Assembly (NCBI GenBank): GCA_031283395.1
Contig: JAITBV010000143.1
Coordinates: 1 to 9,790 of the forward strand
Direction: 5' to 3'
Source: Candidatus Adiutrix sp.
GTDB lineage: Bacteria; Desulfobacterota; Desulfarculia; Adiutricales; Adiutricaceae
Length of the DNA stretch: 9,790 nucleotides
Part shown: piece after piece, positions 1-5,524 of the stretch
Numbering within the stretch: the stretch's first letter is position 1
How the letters are laid out: the number at the start of each line of letters is the position of its first letter
Notes under the pieces: model-generated
What the model saw: only the letters and a program-made list of their open reading frames with translations
Told to the model about the DNA's origin: nothing
Databases searched by the model: none
Position numbers and translations under genes: made by a program

Positions 1-264
1 GACGTCCTGACCGATCTGTCCGAAGGGCGCGACTTCGTGGTGCGCCCGGCCATCCGGCAGTTGAGCCTCTTCGACGAGCCGGAGCCGGAAGCGCCAAGGC
101 CGGAGCCGCCGGCCCCGGAACCGCCGGCCCTGGTGCGGCGCCTGGCCGCCCTGGCCCCGGAGACCCTGACCCCCCTGGCCGCCCTGAACCTGTTGAACGA
201 GTTGAACCAGGAAGCCAAAAAACTTTTGGATGAAACCGCGGAGGGCCAGGAGCTGGAACCATGA
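1..264 (+). CDS. mutS: MutS DNA mismatch repair protein, C-terminal end (5' truncated by window)
   Basis: The frame is open from base 1 to the TGA at 262-264 and gives 87 residues of the extreme C-terminus of MutS, the ATPase that recognises mismatches and recruits MutL. The visible marks are the RQLSLF segment that often follows the MutS ATPase domain, a flexible Pro/Glu/Ala-rich linker (about residues 24-40 of the fragment), and a closing helix with the LTPLAALNLLNEL motif, matching the LTPLEALNLL motif at MutS C-termini. The ATPase and clamp domains lie outside the window. The stop codon overlaps the next start (ATGA), so the amidase downstream is probably translationally coupled to it. 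The family call rests on the C-terminal motif alone but is quite specific. Confidence 0.88.
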   Translation, partial: DVLTDLSEGRDFVVRPAIRQLSLFDEPEPEAPRPEPPAPEPPALVRRLAALAPETLTPLAALNLLNELNQEAKKLLDETAEGQELEP

Positions 265-1985
265 GCAGGTTCGCCCGGCCCATCAAAATCGCCTGGCCCC
301 GCCTGGCCCTGGCCGCGGCCCTGGCCGCCTGGCTCCTGACCGGCCCCGGAGCCGGGCCGGGCCGGGCCGAAGGGGAGTTGGTCCGGGCCAACAAGAACCG
401 CGAGGCCTTTCTGGCCGATACCGAGCGCCTCAAGAGCCGGAGCAACTGGCTGGAACTGATCAAGGAATATGAAAAGGCGGCCCTGGCCCAGGAAGACCCC
501 CGCTTCGCCGGCCGGGCCAGAGCCTGGGGCGCGGACCTGGCCCTGACCTCCGGCCGCAAATTCAAAGAAGCCGCTGATTTCAAAAAGGCCGACGAACTGG
601 CCCGCCGGGCCGTGCGCGACTGCCCCCGCTGCTCCTATTCGGCCGAGTCCCAGTTCATTTCCGGCCAAGCCCTTTTTGAACTCAAGCAGTTGGATCCGGC
701 CGTCAAACAACTGCTCAAGGTGGAACTGAACTACCCGGAAAGCCCCCTGGTGGAGCCGGCCCGCCGGCTTCTGGCCCAGGTCCGCGGCCGGCCGGCCGCC
801 GCGGCCAGGGGCGCGCCCCCCCCCCCAACCCCTGGATTGCCGGCCCTGCCCAAGCCCCGATCCGACGGGCTGGCCCAGGTCTATTTCCTTCATCTGGTAG
901 ACCACGGCCATTCCACCACGGTCACCGCCTATCTCGACAAGAGCATCTCCTATCTTTACAATCTGGTTCCCGCCGCCGGCGGCTCCTTCCGGGCCTACGC
1001 CGACCTTAAGAACACGGTCATCGCCCCCGGGGTCCGGCTCCAGCTAAGGGAAAAGACCCCCCTGGTCAACCTGGCCAAAATTGGCCAATATCAAAAAGAC
1101 ATAACCAGACTGGTGCTGGACCTGCCCCAGGCCTATCCCTACCGGCCGTCCCTTCTGGATGATCCGCCCCGCCTGGTCTTCCAGGTGGCCAAAGAGGCCG
1201 CAACCCTCAAAGAGCCCCCGCCCGAGGCCCCCCCGGAACCGCCCCCGCCCCCGCCCGTCCGCCCGCCCGGTTCCAGGGCCCCGGCGGACTCTCTGGCCCG
1301 CCAGCTTGGTCTCAAGGTCAAAACCGTGGTCATCGACCCGGGCCACGGCGGCAAGGATGCCGGGGCCACCGCCTTCGGCCTCCAGGAAAAGGACATCACC
1401 CTGAAGCTGGGCCAGAAACTGGCCGACCGTCTGACCAGGCGCCTGGGCCTGACCGTCATTCTGACCCGCAACGACGACCGCTTCCTGACCCTGTCGCGCC
1501 GGGCCAGGATAGCCCAGGAAAAAAAGGCCGACCTGTTCATCTCCCTCCACGTCAACGCCAATGACCTGGGTAAGGTGGAGGGGTTTGAGACCTACATCCT
1601 GAACTTCGCCACCGACCGTTCGGCCATGGCCGTGGCCGCCAGGGAAAACGCCACCGCGGACAAGACCATTTCGGAGCTCCAGGACATTCTGCAGATCCTG
1701 GCCAGGAACACCAAGATAGCCGAATCCGGCGCCCTGGCCCAGACCCTCCACAAGGCGGCCGTTACCGCCCTGGCCAAGGACTACAAAACCCGCGACCTGG
1801 GGGTCAAGGAGGCGCCCTTCTTCGTCCTGGCGGGCACGGAAGCGCCGGCCCTTTTAATTGAAATCGGCTTCATAACCAATGAAAAAGAGGCCGGACGCCT
1901 GGGTAGCGGGGCCTACCTGGACCGCCTGGCCGACGGCCTGACCGACGGCCTGGCCAACTACTTGAAAGGCTTTTCTTCCAATTAA
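261..1985 (+). CDS. N-acetylmuramoyl-L-alanine amidase, AmiC-like, with TPR-like, AMIN and Amidase_3 regions
   Basis: A 574-residue exported zinc amidase that cleaves the bond between MurNAc and L-Ala in peptidoglycan, usually for daughter-cell separation. Residues 1-36 look like a signal peptide: basic start, hydrophobic core at about 14-27, likely cut after GRA. Residues 40-175 are helical and TPR-like (helices at 40-77 and 100-172). Residues 205-310 resemble an AMIN septal-targeting domain, and 311-345 form a Pro-rich linker. The catalytic Amidase_3 domain spans 352-572, with zinc ligands H362 (DPGHGG), E376 (QEKD) and H430 (SLHVNA), and catalytic E534 (LIEIGF). The ATG at 261 overlaps the mutS stop and has AGGAG at 248-252 with an 8-nt spacer. 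All catalytic residues are present, so the enzyme should be active. An 11-C run at 816-826 lies between the TPR-like and AMIN parts. TPR assignment is inferred from helical pattern only. Confidence 0.93.
   Translation: MSRFARPIKIAWPRLALAAALAAWLLTGPGAGPGRAEGELVRANKNREAFLADTERLKSRSNWLELIKEYEKAALAQEDPRFAGRARAWGADLALTSGRKFKEAADFKKADELARRAVRDCPRCSYSAESQFISGQALFELKQLDPAVKQLLKVELNYPESPLVEPARRLLAQVRGRPAAAARGAPPPPTPGLPALPKPRSDGLAQVYFLHLVDHGHSTTVTAYLDKSISYLYNLVPAAGGSFRAYADLKNTVIAPGVRLQLREKTPLVNLAKIGQYQKDITRLVLDLPQAYPYRPSLLDDPPRLVFQVAKEAATLKEPPPEAPPEPPPPPPVRPPGSRAPADSLARQLGLKVKTVVIDPGHGGKDAGATAFGLQEKDITLKLGQKLADRLTRRLGLTVILTRNDDRFLTLSRRARIAQEKKADLFISLHVNANDLGKVEGFETYILNFATDRSAMAVAARENATADKTISELQDILQILARNTKIAESGALAQTLHKAAVTALAKDYKTRDLGVKEAPFFVLAGTEAPALLIEIGFITNEKEAGRLGSGAYLDRLADGLTDGLANYLKGFSSN
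816..826 (+). repeat. Homopolymeric C11 tract inside the amidase gene
   Basis: Eleven consecutive cytosines encode most of the Pro-Pro-Pro-Pro run at residues 186-189 of the amidase. A gain or loss of one C would shift the frame before the AMIN and catalytic domains. Tracts of this length are prone to polymerase slippage and also to sequencing error. The present length keeps the frame open. Confidence 0.9.
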
Positions 1986-2023
1986 GCCCCAATCCATAGC
2001 AATGAAGGGCCAGGGAAAGCAAA

Positions 2024-2073
2024 GAAAAACCTTGATATTACAGAGTACTCATCTGACAACATCAAGGTTTTTC
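2024..2073. terminator. Bidirectional terminator-like inverted repeat between convergent genes
   Basis: A perfect 13-bp inverted repeat (2024-2036 with 2061-2073, arm GAAAAACCTTGAT) encloses a 24-nt loop; a further GCCAGG/CCTGGC pair (2009-2014 with 2073-2078) flanks it. Because the outer part of the stem is A on one side and T on the other, transcription from either direction ends the hairpin in a T-rich run. It lies exactly between the amidase stop (+) and the alcohol dehydrogenase stop (-), where a shared terminator is expected. The loop contains the 8-bp palindrome GAGTACTC (2043-2050), without clear meaning. Confidence 0.75.
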
Positions 2074-2083
2074 CTGGCTTACC

Positions 2084-3145
2084 TTACCATTTGATCGTTA
2101 CGACCGGCTTTATAAGATCAGCCGGCTTATCTTTCATGAGCATAAGGGCTTCCTCAATCTTGTCAAAGCCCTCGAAACGGTGGGTCAACATCTTGGAGGT
2201 GTCAACGCGTTTGTTGACAAGCAAGGAAGCCAACTTTTCCATTCTCAGCCGGCCGCCCGGCATAAGACCGGCGTTTATCATCTTGTGCCCCATGCCGACG
2301 CCCCATTCGGCCCGCGGTATGCGGATAAACTCGCCTTCGCCAAGATAATTCACGTTGCCTATGGCTCCGCCCGGCTTAAGCATTTTTATGGCCTCGATAA
2401 AAGTATCGCAGTCGCCGCCCGCTATAAGAACCTTGTCCACCCCTCTACCATTTGTCGCCGCCAGCACCTGCGAGTCGATAGGACCGTTTTTGTAATTGAT
2501 AATATCCGTGGCGCCATATTCCTTGGCGATCTGAACGCAATTTGGCCTTGAGCCCACCGCGAATACCCGCGAAGAGCCCTTTAAGACCGCTCCCGCGACC
2601 GCCATGAGCCCCACCGGGCCGATACCGATAACACAAACTTCGTCCCCATATTCCACCCGGGCCAACTCTGAAGCGTGGAAACCCGTCGGAACCATATCAG
2701 AAAGCATTGTGGCGGCTGCCGGATCAATGCCGTCCGGAAGCAACGCTATATTGCCGTCAGCGTCATTTACATGAAAAAATTCAGAAAAGACCCCATCCTT
2801 AATGTTCGAGAATTTCCATCCGCCAAGCATACCGCCGGAATGCATGGAATACCCTCCCTGGGCTTCCAGTGAATTCCAGTCCGGGGTTATGGCCGGGACA
2901 ATAACGCGATCACCTTTTTTGAAATCCTTAACGAGGGGACCGACCTCGACGACCTCGCCTACGGCTTCGTGCCCGAGTATCAAATTGTTTCTATCGCCTA
3001 TAGCGCCTTCCCATACGGTGTGTACGTCCGAAGTGCATGGAGCCACCGCTATCGGACGGAGGATCGCGTCAAGCGGCCCGCAGGCCGGCCTTTCTTTCTC
3101 GATCCAGCCAGTCTTGCCTATTCCGAGCATTGCAAAACACTTCAT
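2084..3145 (-). CDS. NADP-dependent zinc secondary-alcohol (isopropanol) dehydrogenase, TbADH/CbADH type
   Basis: A 353-residue medium-chain dehydrogenase that interconverts secondary alcohols and ketones (for example 2-propanol and acetone) with NADP(H). The protein matches, along its length, what I recall of Thermoanaerobacter brockii and Clostridium beijerinckii alcohol dehydrogenases (about 352 residues). Catalytic zinc ligands C37, H59, E60 and D150 are present, the GIGPVG nucleotide motif sits at 174-179, and the NADP-selecting residues G198, S199, R200 and Y218 are all conserved, so NADP rather than NAD use is well supported. The structural-zinc cysteine cluster is absent, as usual for this subgroup. 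I chose the ATG at 3145, not the longer frame to 3187, because GGAGGT sits 5 nt upstream and family length agrees. It stands alone, convergent with the amidase. The exact physiological substrate cannot be read from sequence. Confidence 0.92.
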   Translation of the reverse strand: MKCFAMLGIGKTGWIEKERPACGPLDAILRPIAVAPCTSDVHTVWEGAIGDRNNLILGHEAVGEVVEVGPLVKDFKKGDRVIVPAITPDWNSLEAQGGYSMHSGGMLGGWKFSNIKDGVFSEFFHVNDADGNIALLPDGIDPAAATMLSDMVPTGFHASELARVEYGDEVCVIGIGPVGLMAVAGAVLKGSSRVFAVGSRPNCVQIAKEYGATDIINYKNGPIDSQVLAATNGRGVDKVLIAGGDCDTFIEAIKMLKPGGAIGNVNYLGEGEFIRIPRAEWGVGMGHKMINAGLMPGGRLRMEKLASLLVNKRVDTSKMLTHRFEGFDKIEEALMLMKDKPADLIKPVVTIKW

Positions 3146-3150
3146 AAATA

Positions 3151-3156
3151 ACCTCC
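3151..3156 (-). promoter_or_regulatory. Ribosome binding site of the alcohol dehydrogenase
   Basis: On the minus strand GGAGGT is followed by the 5-nt spacer TATTT and the ATG at 3145. This strong Shine-Dalgarno sequence fixes the start and excludes the longer in-frame start at 3187. Confidence 0.85.
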
Positions 3157-3157
3157 A

Positions 3158-3639
3158 TTTCGCCGCGTTGCGGTCTTTGAGGTGCAAGCGCCAGGGGAGT
3201 GCTTACACGTTAGTTTTTCCAGGTTTTGCGCAGAAATATTTTTATTTCTTCGCAACTTGGAAAGCCAGACAAACGCACTTTTTATTGTATCGCTATTTAT
3301 TTTAACGCATTTTCTTTCGGCAAAGCAACCATTTTTGTTGTTCCCGCTGCCAATAAATAGAAATGTCCGTTGAAGTGTTATGAGAGGCAGGTGGGCAGGA
3401 ACAAAACAGCGCTACGTGGAGCCAGCCCCTCTTGACATCTTCCCCTGCCAGTGGCAATCTGGCCTTCTACGGTGATTCCAAGAATCCCCCGCCCTGGTCC
3501 TGATCAATGATCAGCCCCGCGCATACTCCCTGGGCGTGGCCGCCTGTTTTGGCAAAAGCCATGGTGAAGGACAGCCCCGGGGCTCAGGAGTTTTACAAGT
3601 ATCTCAACGGACGAGCACGTTGCAATGAGCGAGGAAGGC
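3158..3639. other. Non-coding, partly AT-rich stretch upstream of the alcohol dehydrogenase
   Basis: No convincing gene covers this stretch. Bases 3210-3375 are clearly AT-richer than the rest of the window and should hold the dehydrogenase promoter. One weak candidate on the minus strand is TTGCTT-18-TAAAAT near 3302-3331, and TACAAT occurs near 3284-3289, but neither is strong. A 9-bp inverted repeat pairs CTATTTATT (3293-3301) with AATAAATAG (3352-3360). Bases 3400-3620 return to high GC and read open for short lengths in two frames (see findings), which could be decayed coding sequence. A perfect TTGACA (3432-3437) lacks a matching -10. Confidence 0.5.
3500..3514. repeat. Perfect 15-bp palindrome, CTGATCA-A-TGATCAG
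   Basis: Two 7-bp arms, CTGATCA and TGATCAG, are exact inverse complements around a single central A. The element lies about 125 bp upstream of the small orphan gene at 3640. It could be a site for a dimeric regulator. No promoter nearby is good enough to place it as an operator, so the role is open. Confidence 0.45.
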
Positions 3640-3900
3640 ATGAAAACGACAAAGGTGACGGTTGTTGAAAATATCAAGGACGCGACGGTCCAAGGCATGA
3701 AGCATGGCTTTAAAGAAGGCTATCAGGCCGCCATGTTGGCTCTGGAGGCCTTTGCGGAAGGAGCGGCCGACCCGGAGGCAAGGAAGTACATGGCCATTGC
3801 CAGGGAGGCCCTTGAAAAGATGGCCTCCCGAGCCTTTGAGGTATACGATGCCGAGATTGTTGCGGAAGCAGCAGATATACTCAACTCTGACTCTGAGTAA
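3640..3900 (+). CDS. Small helical protein of unknown function
   Basis: An 86-residue acidic, Ala- and Glu-rich protein that I do not recognise. After a short beta-like start (KTTKVTVVENI) it is predicted to be almost wholly helical (about residues 12-82), with no signal peptide, no membrane segment and no cysteine. I prefer the ATG at 3640, since GAGG at 3631-3634 lies 5 nt upstream; an alternative ATG at 3625 adds five residues but has only a weak ribosome site. It is orphan: on its own strand no gene lies near, and a regulator stump follows convergently at 3985. Codon use looks normal for the window, which favours a real gene. It may be a remnant of an acquired element, or a small structural or adaptor protein. 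Confidence 0.55.
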   Translation: MKTTKVTVVENIKDATVQGMKHGFKEGYQAAMLALEAFAEGAADPEARKYMAIAREALEKMASRAFEVYDAEIVAEAADILNSDSE

Positions 3901-3926
3901 GAGGCGTAACACCAAAAAAGCGGCCC

Positions 3927-3949
3927 GTCCGGTGCCGTGGCCACCGGAC
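3927..3949 (-). terminator. GC-rich hairpin, terminator-like mainly for minus-strand transcription
   Basis: An 8-bp perfect stem GTCCGGTG/CACCGGAC (3927-3934 with 3942-3949) has a 7-nt loop. On the minus strand it is followed, 7 nt later, by six T (the A run at 3914-3919), which fits termination of transcription through the regulator stump. For the small gene on the plus strand no T run follows directly; a weaker CCCC/GGGG pairing followed by CTTTATTTT (about 3959-3990) could serve instead. Confidence 0.4.
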
Positions 3950-3984
3950 AGCGCCGTACCCCAGCCTCGGCTTGACCGGGGCCT

Positions 3985-4098
3985 TTATTTTGACCGTTTC
4001 TGGTGAACCTTCGGGTCATCCGTCCGGCCAGCCAGCCAGTCGAGGGAGACCCCGAAGGCCTGGCCGAGGCGGGAGAAAACCTCCACGGATGGCCGGTT
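3985..4098 (-). pseudogene. XRE-family (Cro/CI-type HTH) regulator, C-terminal fragment
   Basis: The last 37 residues of this frame, beginning NRPSVEVFSRLGQAFGVSLDW and ending KRSK, match the fourth and fifth helices and tail of XRE-type repressors (typical pattern: RPSLETLLKLAKALGVSLDWL). The preceding 26 codons back to 4176 encode an unrelated Phe/His/Cys-rich stretch, so helices 1-3, including the recognition helix, are missing. Without them the product could not bind DNA in the usual way, and the stretch also overlaps the tRNA terminator region. I read it as the remains of a gene truncated at its 5' side. A short expressed peptide starting at 4176 cannot be excluded, but its ribosome site is poor. 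Confidence 0.65.
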
Positions 4099-4140
4099 AA
4101 ATGAAGTCAGGTGAAGGTGAGGTAAGCAATTGAAAAAAGT

Positions 4141-4157
4141 AGTACAATGGGAGTACA
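4141..4157. repeat. Direct repeat AGTACA-ATGGG-AGTACA, possible remnant operator
   Basis: Two exact AGTACA hexamers have an 11-bp period, about one helical turn, so a protein could bind both on the same face. They lie just upstream of the regulator fragment on its own strand. XRE regulators often bind short repeats at their own promoter, so this may be what is left of the operator. The element is short and could be chance. Confidence 0.25.
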
Positions 4158-4174
4158 TATTGAGAAAATAAATC

Positions 4175-4203
4175 AAAAAGGGTTAGGCCCATTCGCCTAA
4201 CCC
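4175..4203 (-). terminator. Intrinsic terminator of tRNA-Ala
   Basis: Read on the minus strand, GGGTTAGGC (4203-4195), a 6-nt loop and GCCTAACCC (4188-4180) form a perfect 9-bp stem followed directly by TTTTT (4179-4175). It begins 12 nt after the CCA end of the tRNA, the right place and orientation to end that transcript. Confidence 0.9.
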
Positions 4204-4214
4204 CTTGATATTCT

Positions 4215-4291
4215 TGGTGGAGCTGAGGGGGATCGAACCCCTGACCTCATGACTGCCAGTCATGCGCTCTCCCAAACTGAGCTACAGCCCC
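4215..4291 (-). tRNA. tRNA-Ala (anticodon GGC)
   Basis: The minus strand folds into a complete 77-nt cloverleaf. The acceptor stem GGGGCTG pairs fully with CAGCTCC and contains the G3:U70 pair that identifies alanine tRNAs; D arm GCTC/GAGC; anticodon stem CATGA/TCATG with loop CTGGCAG, giving anticodon GGC for codons GCC and GCU; 5-nt variable loop AGGTC; T arm AGGGG/CCCCT with loop TTCGATC. The discriminator is A and the CCA end is encoded. It is a single tRNA gene with its own promoter and terminator. Confidence 0.97.
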
Positions 4292-4363
4292 CAATGTCTT
4301 TCAAGGCAAACACGCGCAAACACGCCGGGTGCCTTGGTTCGGTCTGGCCCCCAGAATCTTTTT

Positions 4364-4392
4364 AATATATAGATTAAATTGAAATATGTCAA
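4364..4392 (-). promoter_or_regulatory. Sigma70-type promoter of tRNA-Ala
   Basis: On the minus strand a perfect -35 box TTGACA (4392-4387), a 17-bp spacer rich in A and T, and a -10 box TATATT (4369-4364) make a near-consensus promoter. Start of transcription is expected near 4357, leaving a 5' leader of about 65 nt that RNase P would remove. The rest of the gap to tdh (4393-4497) shows no clear tdh terminator; it holds a near-palindrome CACAGTATATTGTG at 4442-4455. Confidence 0.85.
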
Positions 4393-4497
4393 GTAATTTC
4401 TGGTTGACCGACGGCTTCCGGCTCCAGGTAAAACTAATTATCACAGTATATTGTGCCACAACTTGAAGCGATAAGCCGGGCGGGCCTGGGCCCTTTG

Positions 4498-5523
4498 TCA
4501 GGTCCAGTCCAGAATGACCTTGCCGGACAGGCCGGACCTCATGGCGTCAAAACCTTTCTGGAATTCACTGATGTGGAAGTGATGGGTTATCACCGGAGAT
4601 ATGTCCAGCCCGCCTTGGATCAGAGCAGCCATCTTGTACCAGGTTTCGAACATTTCCCGGCCGTAGATGCCCTTGATGAACAGCCCTTTTAGAATAATGT
4701 CGTTCCAGTTTATTTGGGTGTCCCGGGGCAAAAAGCCGAGCAGGGCCACCTTGCCGCCGTGGTTCATGGCCTCCAAGAGGTTATTGAAGGCCGCCGGCGC
4801 GCCGGACATCTCCAGCCCGACATCGAACCCTTCGGTCATGCCCAGTTCGGACATTATGTCCCGGGGCGTTTGCCTGCCAGCGTTCAGGGCGCGGGTGACG
4901 CCCAGCCCGCGCGCCAGGTCCAGGCGGTATTCATTGATGTCACTGATCACCACATGGCGGGCGCCGACATGCCGACAGACGGCCGCAGCCATGATGCCTA
5001 TGGGCCCGGCCCCGGAAACCAGCACGTCCTCGCCCATCAGGTCGAAAGAGAGGGCGGTGTGTAGCGCGTTGCCTAAAGGATCCAGGACTGCGGCCACCTC
5101 GTCTGATATGGCGGGGGGAAGCTTGAAGGCGTTGAATGCCGGTATGACCAGGTATTCGGCGAAGGCGCCCGCCCGGTCCACCCCCACGCCCACCGTGTTG
5201 CGGCATAAGTGAGTCTTCCCGGCGCGGCAGTTCCGGCAATGGCCGCAAGTTATATGTCCTTCGCCGGAAACGCGGTCGCCTACGGCATAGCCGCGCACCT
5301 CTTTGCCCAGGGCCACTATTTCTCCGGAGTATTCATGCCCTATGACCAAAGGAGGTTTGATCGTTTTTTGGGACCATTCATCCCAGTTGTAAATATGCAC
5401 ATCCGTGCCGCAGATGGCGGTTTTTAGGATTTTTATCTTGATGTCGTTGTGCCCAGGTTCCGGCTCGGGCACATCGGTCATCCAGAGGCCTTCTTCCGGC
5501 TTGAGTTTCACTAAGGCTTTCAA
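4498..5523 (-). CDS. tdh: L-threonine 3-dehydrogenase
   Basis: A 341-residue cytosolic zinc enzyme that oxidises L-threonine with NAD+ to 2-amino-3-oxobutyrate, the first step of threonine breakdown to glycine. Length equals that of Escherichia coli Tdh and long stretches agree. Catalytic zinc ligands C38, H63 and E64 follow the [20 protein letters not shown] signature; the structural zinc is held by C93, C96, C99 and C107 ([11 protein letters not shown]); the nucleotide motif GAGPIG is at 171-176 and D195 ends the second Rossmann strand, as expected for NAD. The start is a TTG at 5523, chosen because it gives the exact family N-terminus ([20 protein letters not shown]) and has AGGAG 5 nt upstream. 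It follows kbl with a 1-nt gap, so the two are co-transcribed and probably coupled. Confidence 0.97.
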   Translation of the reverse strand: MKALVKLKPEEGLWMTDVPEPEPGHNDIKIKILKTAICGTDVHIYNWDEWSQKTIKPPLVIGHEYSGEIVALGKEVRGYAVGDRVSGEGHITCGHCRNCRAGKTHLCRNTVGVGVDRAGAFAEYLVIPAFNAFKLPPAISDEVAAVLDPLGNALHTALSFDLMGEDVLVSGAGPIGIMAAAVCRHVGARHVVISDINEYRLDLARGLGVTRALNAGRQTPRDIMSELGMTEGFDVGLEMSGAPAAFNNLLEAMNHGGKVALLGFLPRDTQINWNDIILKGLFIKGIYGREMFETWYKMAALIQGGLDISPVITHHFHISEFQKGFDAMRSGLSGKVILDWT

Positions 5524-5524
5524 T

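Noticed and set aside
1044..1751. Long minus-strand open frame (235 codons) opposite the amidase gene
   Set aside because: Antisense shadow of a GC-rich gene: its Gly-rich composition mirrors the Pro-rich linker and no family motif is seen, while the plus frame has full catalytic motifs.
3146..3187. N-terminal extension of the alcohol dehydrogenase from an ATG at 3187
   Set aside because: The GGAGGT site at 3151-3156 and the family length both point to the ATG at 3145; the added residues have no family match.
3277..3292. Sigma54 -24/-12 promoter for the alcohol dehydrogenase (TGGC...TTGC on the minus strand, about 3248-3267)
   Set aside because: The distance between the GG and GC elements is 11 nt instead of the required 10, so it does not fit a sigma54 promoter.
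3414..3422. Possible att copy of the tRNA-Ala 3' end (GTGGAGC)
   Set aside because: Only 7 bases match the tRNA end at 4218-4224; attachment repeats are normally much longer, so this is likely chance.
3432..3460. Promoter for the small gene from a perfect TTGACA at 3432
   Set aside because: At 16-18 bp downstream there is no sequence close to TATAAT (CAATCT at best).
4442..4455. Near-palindrome CACAGTATATTGTG downstream of tdh
   Set aside because: One mismatched pair, no T run for a terminator and no promoter next to it; may be a protein site but nothing supports one.
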